From Nonomuraea fuscirosea (lineage in GTDB: Bacteria > Actinomycetota > Actinomycetes > Streptosporangiales > Streptosporangiaceae): a DNA stretch of 64,000 bases. Location: assembly GCF_003001935.1 (NCBI RefSeq), contig NZ_PVNG01000012.1:1-64000 (forward strand), written 5' to 3'. Below, piece by piece: positions 7,914-15,605 of this stretch. The notes under the pieces are model-generated. The model did not search any database and was not told the origin of the DNA. It was given only the letters and a program-made list of their open reading frames with translations. A program made the translations under genes and the position numbers. The stretch's first letter is position 1; each line of letters begins with the position of its first letter.

Positions 7914-7959
7914 AGCCCCGCCCGGATCCACGGAGACTTTCCCGGACCCGGACGGGGCT
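7914..7959 (+). terminator. Hairpin terminator after riboswitch-controlled gene
   Basis: A 16-bp arm AGCCCCGCCCGGATCC pairs with GGACCCGGACGGGGCT (two non-Watson-Crick positions) across a short loop, starting 3 bases after the stop. No U tract, as is common in high-GC actinobacteria. Confidence 0.7.
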
Positions 7960-7978
7960 CTCGCACGTCCAGACCATC

Positions 7979-8107
7979 CCCATGGAGCTCCACACCCGCC
8001 CGGAGCCAGCCCACGGAGCTCCACACCTGCCCGGAGCCACTCCACAGGGCTCCCCACCCGTCCGGAGCCACCCCGCCGGGCTCCCCGCCCGTCCGGGGTC
8101 ACCCCAC
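7979..8107. repeat. About 32-bp tandem repeat, four degenerate copies
   Basis: Four head-to-tail units of about 31-32 bp share the pattern GGCTCCCCACCCGTCCGGAG. They fill the gap between the NlpC/P60 terminator and the next gene. No coding potential is apparent. Confidence 0.7.
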
Positions 8108-8169
8108 GGCACGCCGGCACCCGGAACGCCGGTGCGGCTCGGCCGGGATGAAGCCCGTGCCGGTCCGGC

Positions 8170-8175
8170 TACGAT
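8170..8175 (+). promoter_or_regulatory. -10 box TACGAT of leaderless gene
   Basis: TACGAT ends 8 nt before GTG 8184, and no Shine-Dalgarno sequence precedes that codon. This spacing fits transcription starting at the start codon. Confidence 0.45.
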
Positions 8176-8183
8176 CGGGCTTC

Positions 8184-9023
8184 GTGTCCGAGCAGGTGAG
8201 CCGACGAGCCGTGGTGGCCGGCCTGCTGCTCCTCGCCTCCGGCGGCGCGCCGCTCCCCGACTCCCCGATCCTTCCCCCGGGGGCCCGCGACCTCTGGCCG
8301 GGCGGCGACACGGTGATCCGCCGCGGACGGCACTCCACGATCGTGGGCCACGGCAGGGGTGACGACGGCCGCGACGGCCGCGATGGCGGCGGGCTGGAGG
8401 AGATGGCGGCTCGGGCCGACAGGGCCGGGCTCAGGGTGGGCCGGGTGCTCGGCAGGCCCGTGCGCCCGCTGGTGATCGTGCCGGAATCCGCCCAGGAGGC
8501 CGCCCGGCTGGCGCGCGTGGCCCGGGCCGACGGGCTGGCCGCGCTGGCCGACGGCGGGCGCGTGATCGTCGTTCCCGAGCTCTTCGCCACCCTCACCCCC
8601 ACGGGTAAGGACGTGGTGCTCGCCCACGAGCTCACCCACGTCGTGGCGGGCACGGACGGCCTCCCCGTCTGGCTGTACGAAGGGTTCGCCGACTACGTGG
8701 GCTACCGCGACGCCGGGCTGCCCGTGATGACCGTCGCCGCAGAACTCGCCGCCGAGGTGCGGGCCGGACGCCTGCCGGACGCGCTGCCCGGCCCCGCTGA
8801 CTTCGCGATGGACGATCGGGACCCGGCGCGGCCGGCGCGGGCGTACCAGGAGGCGTGGCTGGCGTGTCGCTTCCTCGCCGGCCGGTTGGGTGAGGAGACC
8901 CTGGTGAGGCTCTACCGTGCGGCCAGGGCCTCCGGCGCCGACCGGGCGCTCGCCGCACGTGGACTCACGACCGCCACGCTGACGGCAGCGTGGCGCGCGT
9001 ACGTGCGGGATCAGCTCGCGTGA
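8184..9023 (+). CDS. Secreted gluzincin-type metallopeptidase
   Basis: 279 aa. A twin-basic n-region followed by AVVAGLLLLASGG is a signal peptide. The zinc motif HELTH sits in VVLAHELTHVVAGTDG and a downstream Glu lies in LYEGFADYVGYR, the gluzincin arrangement (HExxH plus E about 20-25 residues later). I start it at GTG 8184, which follows a TACGAT -10 box by 8 nt with no SD; ATG 8148 would add 12 residues but has only a poor SD. The substrate is unknown. It is followed by a second metallopeptidase 11 bases later, so the two form an operon with pimB. Confidence 0.8.
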   Translation: MSEQVSRRAVVAGLLLLASGGAPLPDSPILPPGARDLWPGGDTVIRRGRHSTIVGHGRGDDGRDGRDGGGLEEMAARADRAGLRVGRVLGRPVRPLVIVPESAQEAARLARVARADGLAALADGGRVIVVPELFATLTPTGKDVVLAHELTHVVAGTDGLPVWLYEGFADYVGYRDAGLPVMTVAAELAAEVRAGRLPDALPGPADFAMDDRDPARPARAYQEAWLACRFLAGRLGEETLVRLYRAARASGADRALAARGLTTATLTAAWRAYVRDQLA

Positions 9024-9034
9024 AGGGCAGGCAG

Positions 9035-10441
9035 ATGAGCGAACGGCAGGACGCGGAGGACTCACCGGGACAGGACGAGGCCCCGGACGGCGCCACGACG
9101 GCGGTGACCGCCCCGGAACTCGCCCCTGGGCCTGCCGCCGCGGGGGAGAGGCGTGGCGGGCCGGAGGGAGGGGAGGAGGGGGCTGTGGGGAAGCAGGAGC
9201 CCGGCAGCGGCCTCAGGCGGCCGGCGGCGATCACGCTCGTGCTGCTCGGCCTCGCCGTCCTGGCCGTGGCCGCGTTCAGCACGCCCTGGCAGGCGCTGAC
9301 CGGCGGCCCGCCGGACCCGTCCCGCGACTTCACCGCCGCCCAGATCGCGAAGGCGCGAGCCTTCGACGCCGCCACGAGCCTGCCCGCCTACCTCTCGCTC
9401 GCCCTCACGGTGATCGTCGCCGGGCTGCTCGTCGCCACCCCGTTCGGCGCGAAGGTGACCGGCCGGCTCAGGGGCCCGTGGTGGTTGCGGGTGATCCTCG
9501 GCGTCCTGCTGATCACCGCGATCACCGAGCTGATCAGGTGGCCGCTGGGCGTCTGGTACGAGACGATCCTGCGCGACTACGGACTGTCGGTCCAGGACTG
9601 GTCCGGCTGGGCGGGGGACCGGCTGAAGAGCATGGGCGTGCAGGCGTTCCTGCTCTGCGTCATGCTGCTGGCCCTGATGGCGCTGGCCCGCAAGGTCAGG
9701 CGCTGGTGGATCCCGGCGGCGGCGGGCGCGTTCGCGCTGACGGTGGCGGCGTCGTTCGTGTATCCGGTGGTGTTCGAGCCGATCTTCAACGACTTCACCC
9801 CCATGCGGCAGGGCCCGCTCCGTACCGAGCTGCTGGAGCTGGCCCGGCGTGACGGCGTGCCGGTCGAGGACGTGCTGGTGGCCGACGCCTCGCGCAGGAC
9901 GACGGCGCTCAACGCGTACGTGTCCGGCTTCGGCGCCACCCGGCGCATCGTCGTCTACGACACGCTGCTGCGGGCCCCCGAGCGGGAGGTCGCGCTGGTC
10001 GTGGCGCACGAGCTCGGCCACGCCGAGCACGACGACGTGCTGCACGGCACGCTCCTCGGCGCCCTCGGGTCGGCGCTGGGCGTGATCGCGCTGTTCCTGA
10101 TCTTCGGCCCGGTACGGCGGCGCACCGGCGTCACCTCGATCACCGACCCCCGCGCGACCGGCGCGCTCATGGGCCTGATCACCCTCGGCTCGCTGCTCCT
10201 CGGCCCCGCCCAGAACCTGATCAGCCGGCACGTCGAGGCCAGGGCCGACGCCCACGCGCTCGACCTCACCCGGGACCCGGCCACGTTCGTGGCCATGCAG
10301 CAACGCCTCGCATTGACCAATATTTCCGACTTGTCGCCGGATGCGGTGGAATATGTGCTCTATGCCTCCCATCCCTCCGCCCCCGAGCGCATCGCGCTGG
10401 CCCGCGCCTGGGCCGAGCTGAACGGCGTCCCGCGACCGTGA
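9035..10441 (+). CDS. M48 (Ste24/HtpX-like) membrane metallopeptidase
   Basis: 468 aa. A disordered acidic N-terminus (1-60) precedes about five to six membrane helices. The catalytic motif HELGH (VALVVAHELGHAEHDD, about residue 325) lies between helices and the third zinc ligand Glu in ISRHVEARADAHAL. Family members remove prenylated tails or digest misfolded membrane proteins; in bacteria membrane protein quality control is more likely. ATG 9035 follows GAAGGGCAGGCAG; a GTG at 9020 overlapping the previous stop is the alternative. It overlaps the mannosyltransferase gene by GTGA. Confidence 0.9.
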   Translation: MSERQDAEDSPGQDEAPDGATTAVTAPELAPGPAAAGERRGGPEGGEEGAVGKQEPGSGLRRPAAITLVLLGLAVLAVAAFSTPWQALTGGPPDPSRDFTAAQIAKARAFDAATSLPAYLSLALTVIVAGLLVATPFGAKVTGRLRGPWWLRVILGVLLITAITELIRWPLGVWYETILRDYGLSVQDWSGWAGDRLKSMGVQAFLLCVMLLALMALARKVRRWWIPAAAGAFALTVAASFVYPVVFEPIFNDFTPMRQGPLRTELLELARRDGVPVEDVLVADASRRTTALNAYVSGFGATRRIVVYDTLLRAPEREVALVVAHELGHAEHDDVLHGTLLGALGSALGVIALFLIFGPVRRRTGVTSITDPRATGALMGLITLGSLLLGPAQNLISRHVEARADAHALDLTRDPATFVAMQQRLALTNISDLSPDAVEYVLYASHPSAPERIALARAWAELNGVPRP

Positions 10442-11559
10442 CCCACCCCGCGAGCGGCCGGCCGAGCAGCGTGCTCTTCGTCACCAACGACTTCCCGCCC
10501 AGGCCGGGCGGCATCCAGTCGTTCGTGCACGGGCTCGCGCTGCGCACACCGGACGCGGTGGTCTACGCCCCCGCCTGGCCGGGCTGCGCGGAGTTCGACC
10601 GGCGCCAGCCGTACCGGGTCGTCCGGCACCCGACGCGGCTGATGCTGCCCACCCCGGCCGTCGCCCGGACGGCGGCCCGTCTCGTGGCCGAGCACGGCGC
10701 GCGGACCGTCGTGTTCGGGGCGGCGGCCCCGCTCGGGCTGCTCGCCCCCCGCCTGCGCGGCGCCGGCGCGCGGCGGACGGTGATGCTCACCCACGGCCAC
10801 GAGGCGTCCTGGGCGAGCGCGCCGGGCTTCCGCTCGGTGCTGCGCAGGATCGGCGCGCACGCCGACGTGGTGACCTACCTCGGCGACTACACCCGCGAAC
10901 GGCTGACCGCCGCCATCCCGGAGGCCAAGCTGGTCCGCCTCGCGCCCGGCGTGGACGTCGAGCAGTTCCACCCCGGCGCGGCCCCGCCGGGATTCCGGGC
11001 CGCGCTCGGCCTGGCGGGCCGGCCCGTGGTCGTGTGCGTCTCGCGCCTGGTGCCGCGCAAGGGCCAGGACCAGCTCATCAGAGCCTGGCCCCAGGTGCTG
11101 CGCGCGGTGCCCGACGCGGTGCTGCTGCTGGTGGGCGGCGGCCCCTACCGGCGGACGCTGGAGCGCCTGGCGGCCGGGCGGGAGTCGATCAGGTTCACCG
11201 GCACGGTTCCGGCGGCGAGCCTGCCCGGCTACTACGCGGTGGCGGACGTGTTCGCGATGCCGTGCCGTACCCGGCTGAAAGGGGTGGACGTGGAAGGGCT
11301 CGGGATCGTGTTCCTGGAGGCGTCCGCGACCGGGCTGCCGGTGGTGGCGGGCGCGTCCGGCGGCGCGCCGGACGCGGTGCGGCCCGGCGACACCGGGCTC
11401 GTGGTCGACGGCGAGGACCCGGGCGTGGTGGCCCAGGCCGTCGTGGAGCTGCTGAGCGACCCCGACAAGGCGCGCAAGCTGGGCCGGGGCGGCCGCGACT
11501 GGATCGTCCGCGAGTGGGCGTGGGACCAGGTGGCCGCCCGCTTCCACGCCCTGCTCTAG
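10438..11559 (+). CDS. pimB: GT4 mannosyltransferase, PimB'-like
   Basis: 373 aa GT-B glycosyltransferase. The N-terminal Rossmann half begins VLFVTNDFPPRPGGIQSF, typical of PimB/PimC-type enzymes; the donor-binding half has CVSRLVPRKGQDQLI and the EX7E motif in EGLGIVFLEASATGLPV. PimB' adds the second mannose to phosphatidylinositol monomannoside from GDP-mannose on the inner membrane face. The assignment rests on motifs plus context: fadD, SRPBCC, ArsA and PlsC genes follow within 15 kb, as around pimB' in mycobacteria. Acceptor specificity cannot be read from sequence. It starts at GTG, coupled to the M48 gene; only 9 bp separate its stop from the convergent permease gene. Confidence 0.82.
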   Translation: MTHPASGRPSSVLFVTNDFPPRPGGIQSFVHGLALRTPDAVVYAPAWPGCAEFDRRQPYRVVRHPTRLMLPTPAVARTAARLVAEHGARTVVFGAAAPLGLLAPRLRGAGARRTVMLTHGHEASWASAPGFRSVLRRIGAHADVVTYLGDYTRERLTAAIPEAKLVRLAPGVDVEQFHPGAAPPGFRAALGLAGRPVVVCVSRLVPRKGQDQLIRAWPQVLRAVPDAVLLLVGGGPYRRTLERLAAGRESIRFTGTVPAASLPGYYAVADVFAMPCRTRLKGVDVEGLGIVFLEASATGLPVVAGASGGAPDAVRPGDTGLVVDGEDPGVVAQAVVELLSDPDKARKLGRGGRDWIVREWAWDQVAARFHALL

Positions 11560-11568
11560 TTCCGGCTC

Positions 11569-12486
11569 TCAGCCTTTGGTCGAGCCCAGCGTCAGCCCGG
11601 CGACGAACTGCTTGTGCAGCAACTGGAAGACGATCAGCGTCGGCAGCGCCACCAGCATCGACCCGGCCGCCAGCAGGTTGTAGTCGGTGAAGAACTGGCC
11701 GCGCAGGTTGTTCAGCGCCGAGGTGACGGGCAGCTTGTCGCCCGACGACATCAGCACCAGCGCCCACAGGAAGTCGTTGTACATCCAGGTGAACTGCAGC
11801 GTCGACAGCGCCGCCAGCACCGGCCGGCACAGCGGCAGCGTCAGCCGCCAGTACCGCTTCCACACCCCCGCCCCGTCCACCAGCGCCGCCTCGGTGATCT
11901 CCTCGGGGATCGTGCGCATGAAGTTCGCCATCACGAACACGCAGAAGCCGAACTGGAAGGCCACATGGATGAGGATCAACCCCAGGTAGGAGTCATAGAG
12001 CGACTGCGAGTCCGACAGCCACTCGGGCAGCGGGACGAGCGTGTAGAACGTGTACAGCGGGGTGATGAGCACCTGCGGCGGCAGCAGGTTGCCCGCGGTG
12101 AACACGATCAGCAGGACCTTGCGCCCGGGAACGCGCAGCCGGGCGATCGCGAACGCCGTGAACGAGGCCAGGAAGAGCGTCACCACCACGCCGGGCACCA
12201 CGATGATCAGCGTGTTCAGGTAGTAGCGCGGCAGTTCGGCCTGTGTCCACGCCTGTACGTAGTAGTCGAGCGTGAGATGTTCCGGCATCGACACGTAGCC
12301 GAGCCGGGCGGTCTCCTCGTACGGCCGTACCGAGGCGTACACCGCGAGCGCCAGCGGCAGCAGCCACCCCAGCGCCACCAGCCCCAGGAAGACGTGCAGC
12401 AGGACCCGCAGCGGCCGGACCGGGCGCCGCGGCGCGGCGGGCCGCTCCTGGGCGGGGGGAGCGGCGGCGGGGGCGGTGAGCGTCAT
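11569..12486 (-). CDS. Sugar ABC transporter permease, MalG type
   Basis: 305 aa. A Pro/Ala-rich cytoplasmic N-terminus is followed by six membrane helices and the EAA loop EITEAALVDGAGVWKRYWRL, the site that docks on the ATPase; C-terminus VAGLTLGSTKG is typical of MalG-type CUT1 permeases. It pairs with the MalF-type permease encoded upstream (4-base ATGA overlap) and the lipoprotein at 13355-14641. No ATPase gene is nearby; actinobacterial CUT1 importers commonly share one (MsiK). Confidence 0.92.
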   Translation of the reverse strand: MTLTAPAAAPPAQERPAAPRRPVRPLRVLLHVFLGLVALGWLLPLALAVYASVRPYEETARLGYVSMPEHLTLDYYVQAWTQAELPRYYLNTLIIVVPGVVVTLFLASFTAFAIARLRVPGRKVLLIVFTAGNLLPPQVLITPLYTFYTLVPLPEWLSDSQSLYDSYLGLILIHVAFQFGFCVFVMANFMRTIPEEITEAALVDGAGVWKRYWRLTLPLCRPVLAALSTLQFTWMYNDFLWALVLMSSGDKLPVTSALNNLRGQFFTDYNLLAAGSMLVALPTLIVFQLLHKQFVAGLTLGSTKG

Positions 12487-13355
12487 CGTTCCTCCCTGAA
12501 CAGCTGCGACAGGTACGTGACGATGAACCCGATCGAGATCACCAGCAGGATCACCGCGATCGCCGAGCCGAACCCGATCCTGCTGGCCTCGCCCACGATG
12601 TTCTCCGTGACCAGCACCGACAGCAGCTCCAGCCCGTTCCTGCCCTTGTTGATGGCGTAGACGACGTCGAACGCCCGCAGCGCCTCGATCACCGTGATGA
12701 CCAGCACGATCACGTTCACCGGCCGCAGCGTCGGGAACACCACCCGGAAGAACGCCTGCCGCTCATCGGCCCCGTCGATCGCCGCCGCCTCCTTCAGCGC
12801 CGGATCGACCGCCTTCAGCCCCGCCAGATAGATGATCATGACGTAGCCGACGTGCCGCCAGGCCGCCGCCACCATGACCACCCAGATGTTGATGGAGCTG
12901 TCGCCCAGCCAGTCCACGCTCAGCCCGCTCACCGCGTTCAGCACGCCGTAGTCGGAGGAGTAGACGAGCTGCGCGATGAAGCCGACCACGGCCAGCGACA
13001 GCACCACCGGCATGTACAGGGCGCTCTGGTAGAACCGCGACAACCGCAGCCGCCGATCCAGCAGCACCGCGCAGAACAGCCCGAACGGCGTCGCGACCAG
13101 CCCCAGGAAGCCCAGCCACAGCACGTTGTTGCGGACCGCCGACCAGAACGGCGGATACTCGGCCGCCAGGTCGTGGTAGTTGCGGCCGCCGATCCACTCG
13201 ATCGGTCCGATGCCGTTCCAGCCGGTGCCGGAGAGCCCGACGGAGGCCAGCGTGGGCCCCCAGATGAGGCCCACGTTGACGACGATGGCCACCCCCAGCC
13301 CGATGACCAGGATGGTCACGTCGCGGGCGGAGTAGCGACGGGTCTTGACGGCCAT
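12483..13355 (-). CDS. Sugar ABC transporter permease, MalF type
   Basis: 290 aa, starting MAVKTRRYSARD at ATG 13355. Six hydrophobic helices; EAA loop KEAAAIDGADERQAFFRVVF. Second channel subunit of the importer. Its start codon overlaps the stop of the binding-protein gene by one base (TGATG). The same frame remains open far upstream over the binding-protein gene, but that part is Arg/His-rich shadow sequence and not protein. Confidence 0.92.
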   Translation of the reverse strand: MAVKTRRYSARDVTILVIGLGVAIVVNVGLIWGPTLASVGLSGTGWNGIGPIEWIGGRNYHDLAAEYPPFWSAVRNNVLWLGFLGLVATPFGLFCAVLLDRRLRLSRFYQSALYMPVVLSLAVVGFIAQLVYSSDYGVLNAVSGLSVDWLGDSSINIWVVMVAAAWRHVGYVMIIYLAGLKAVDPALKEAAAIDGADERQAFFRVVFPTLRPVNVIVLVITVIEALRAFDVVYAINKGRNGLELLSVLVTENIVGEASRIGFGSAIAVILLVISIGFIVTYLSQLFREER

Positions 13356-14641
13356 CAGCGGAAGATGTTCGCCTTCTGCTGCTCGATGCTCTTCAGCAGG
13401 GAGTCGATCTCGTCCGGCTCGCCGACGAACGACTGCAGCGACGGGATCATCACCGTGGAGGCGAAGTCGGGCCGCGTGTCGCGGTCGAGGAACTGCGCGA
13501 TGTGGGTGGCCTTCGACACCAGCTCCGCGCCGCGCTTCTGCAGGGCGCTGTAGCCGGAGGTGTCGGCCTGGGAGCTGGCGGCCAGCGTGCCGGGGTCCAG
13601 CCCGGTGGCGATGTTCTGCGAGGCGGGCTGGGCGAAGTGCTTCAGCAGCGCCTTGGCGCCCTCGACGTTCTTGGCCTTGGCCGAGATCATGTAGCCGTCG
13701 ATGGGGGCGTCGATCGAGTCGGTCCCGTACGCCGGGTTGATCTCGGGGAAGGTGAAGAAGTCGAGGTCGTCGCGGTCGGCCTCGGGGAACTGCTGCGCGA
13801 CGAACATCCCGAGCAGGTACATCCCGGTCTTCTTCTGCGCCAGCGACTGCCCGGCCTCCTGCCAGGTGCGGCCCAGCGCGGCCGGCTGGTGGAACTCCAT
13901 CAGCCCCCGCCAGGTGTCGAACACCTGCTTGACCCGCGGGTCCGTCCACGACTCCTTGCCGGCCATGAGCGAGACGTGGAAGTCGTAGCCGTTCGTGCGC
14001 ATGTTGAGGATGTCGAACGTGCCCATCGCCGGCCAGCCGTCCTTGTCGGCGAACGCGATCGGGATGAGCCCGTCGGTCTTCATCTTCCTGGCCAGCGCGG
14101 TGAACTCGTCGAGCGTGGCGGGCGGCGTGTACCCCTTCTCCCGCCACACGCTCTTGCGGTAGAAGACCGCCCACGGATAGTACGTGAACGGGATGAAGTA
14201 CTGCTTGCCGTCGACCCCGGTCGACTGGTCCTTGAACGCCTGCGTGTAGCCGCCGCCGATCTCCTGCCACACGTCCGAGATGTCGGTGGCCAGCCCCTGC
14301 TCGGCGAAGAACTGCATGCGGTAGCCCGCGAACCAGGTGAAGACGTCCTCCGGCGTGCCGCGCAGGTAGCGGTTGATGTTCTCCTGGAAGGTGTTGTGGT
14401 CGACCGTGTTGATCCTGGTCGTGGCCTGCGTGAAGCCCTTGACCACGGTGTCGAGGCTCTTCTTCGGGATCTCGTCGGAGGCGTTCGAGCCGATCGTGAC
14501 CGTACCCAGATCGCCGCCCGGCCGCCCGGGGGCGGGGGCCGGGGCCTCCGAGCCGCACCCGGCGAGTATGGCGGGCACGCCGAACGTGGCGGCGGCCCCG
14601 AGCAGGAGATGACGGCGGGTGATCGGCGAGCGTTGGGCCAT
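13355..14641 (-). CDS. ABC sugar-binding lipoprotein
   Basis: 428 aa. Twin-arginine-like start (ITRRHLLLGAAATFG) and lipobox LAGC with Cys about residue 29, so a membrane-anchored lipoprotein, possibly Tat-exported. The mature part is an extracellular solute-binding protein family 1 fold (DVFTWFAGYRMQFF, KYFIPFTYYPWAVFYRKS-like segments, FDTWRGLMEF). It delivers an unknown oligosaccharide to the two permeases. SD AAGGAGG lies 8 nt before ATG. Promoter with TTGACA and an inverted repeat lies at 14698-14726. Confidence 0.92.
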   Translation of the reverse strand: MAQRSPITRRHLLLGAAATFGVPAILAGCGSEAPAPAPGRPGGDLGTVTIGSNASDEIPKKSLDTVVKGFTQATTRINTVDHNTFQENINRYLRGTPEDVFTWFAGYRMQFFAEQGLATDISDVWQEIGGGYTQAFKDQSTGVDGKQYFIPFTYYPWAVFYRKSVWREKGYTPPATLDEFTALARKMKTDGLIPIAFADKDGWPAMGTFDILNMRTNGYDFHVSLMAGKESWTDPRVKQVFDTWRGLMEFHQPAALGRTWQEAGQSLAQKKTGMYLLGMFVAQQFPEADRDDLDFFTFPEINPAYGTDSIDAPIDGYMISAKAKNVEGAKALLKHFAQPASQNIATGLDPGTLAASSQADTSGYSALQKRGAELVSKATHIAQFLDRDTRPDFASTVMIPSLQSFVGEPDEIDSLLKSIEQQKANIFR

Positions 14642-14697
14642 GGTGGTTCCTCCTTGCCGGACCCTTCAAATTCCCCCGAGTTCCCTCACCTTCTTTC

Positions 14698-14726
14698 ATC
14701 AGAAATCGAACATTTCCGACTGTCAA
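14698..14726 (-). promoter_or_regulatory. Promoter and operator of sugar ABC operon
   Basis: On the minus strand: perfect -35 TTGACA (14726-14721), 17-bp spacer, weak -10 TCTGAT (14703-14698). The spacer holds an inverted repeat GAAAT-N5-ATTTC (14702-14716), well placed for a repressor. No regulator gene is linked. Confidence 0.5.
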
Positions 14727-14865
14727 CGCACAGTTTCAGAACGAATGCCCGAGAGTGGTGCTGCCGTGCCCCGGTCACGAGGACGGGCGGGCCCTGTCGG
14801 AACCTGTTGAGATCCGGCCGCCTCGCCGCTCACCCTCCCGGCCGGCCGGTGCCCCTGAGAAACGC

Positions 14866-14901
14866 GAAGAGGGCGGGCCGCGTACGTGGCCCGCCCTCTT
14901 C
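14866..14901. terminator. Strong bidirectional hairpin
   Basis: GAAGAGGGCGGGCC and GGCCCGCCCTCTTC pair perfectly (14 bp, 8-nt loop). It lies 26 bases past the stop of the coiled-coil gene (minus strand), which it terminates, and upstream of the sugar operon promoter. Confidence 0.85.
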
Positions 14902-14927
14902 GTCACCTCGCGGCTACATGCTCACGG

Positions 14928-15347
14928 TCAGTTGACGTCGAGCTTGCGCTGGATGGCGATGAGGATGTTCATCATGTCCATCTGGCCCTTCTGCAGGTCG
15001 GAGATCTGTCCGTCGACCTTGTCGAACCCCGCGTCGACCTTGGCCTCGAGGCACTCCACCTTGACGCCGAGCTGGTCGACCTTGGTCTCGAGGCTCCCGA
15101 CCCTGATCTCGAGGCTCCCGACCCTGGCGTCGAGTTGATCGACCTTGCTCTCGAGACGCCCGACCCTGGCGTCGAGCTTCTGGACCGTTCCATTCAGGCT
15201 CTTGACCTGGTTGCCGACGCCGTTGATGCGGCGGGTGAGGTCTTCGCCCATCATGAGCTGGTCGGTGCGGGTCTGGACGAACTCGTTGTGAACCTTGGTG
15301 GCGAACTCGACGCCGAGTTCCTCGATGGTGGCTTCCTTGATACTCAC
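14928..15347 (-). CDS. Small coiled-coil protein with heptad repeats
   Basis: 139 aa from GTG 15347 (SD AGAGGA 7 nt upstream). Residues about 1-40 are mixed; about 45-115 are near-perfect heptads of the type LDARVGRLESKVDQLDARVG, repeated six times with V/L at a/d positions and alternating Arg/Lys/Asp/Glu, and the C-terminus reads MDMMNILIAIQRKLDV. I do not recognise the family; it looks like a self-assembling parallel coiled coil, cytoplasmic. The gene is bracketed by a long structured leader (15359-15475) and a perfect terminator, so it is an independent regulated unit. The upstream DNA is AT-richer than the surroundings, which may hint at transfer. Confidence 0.7.
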   Translation of the reverse strand: MSIKEATIEELGVEFATKVHNEFVQTRTDQLMMGEDLTRRINGVGNQVKSLNGTVQKLDARVGRLESKVDQLDARVGSLEIRVGSLETKVDQLGVKVECLEAKVDAGFDKVDGQISDLQKGQMDMMNILIAIQRKLDVN

Positions 15348-15358
15348 GATTGAATCCT

Positions 15359-15404
15359 CTACCTTTGTAGGTAGGGACCGGGGATTCAGTGTATCTCCGG
15401 TCCC
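15359..15404 (-). promoter_or_regulatory. Two-hairpin structured leader of the coiled-coil gene
   Basis: Read as minus-strand RNA: a 12-bp inverted repeat with one mismatch (15404-15393 with 15385-15374, 7-nt loop) is followed at once by a perfect 6-bp hairpin CTACCT-ACAA-AGGTAG (15374-15359), whose 3' arm abuts the SD AGAGGA. The arrangement resembles translational or attenuation control. Confidence 0.5.
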
Positions 15405-15452
15405 GTGCTTTTCTTTGCCCCGAGGATACACCGGGAATCGGCGCCGGGAAGA

Positions 15453-15475
15453 GGGGAATCGAATGGAGATTCCCC
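15453..15475. promoter_or_regulatory. Perfect 8-bp inverted repeat
   Basis: GGGGAATC-N7-GATTCCCC, about 105 bp upstream of the coiled-coil start. Candidate operator or RNA hairpin. The remaining stretch 15476-15605 is AT-rich and shows nothing else. Confidence 0.45.
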
Positions 15476-15605
15476 TGTTCGGAAGGCATATAACTGGCCT
15501 GATTCGGAAAAATCCGCACATGTTGTGGCGGCTTATTCGTGAGAATATCTCGCTTTTTATCCGTGTTTATGTGTGCGAATCGGGCACTGCATTTTTCCCA
15601 AGGAC

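Noticed and set aside
13356..14726. N-terminal extension of the MalF-type permease frame
   Set aside because: This part is the out-of-frame reading of the binding-protein gene; the permease proper begins at ATG 13355.
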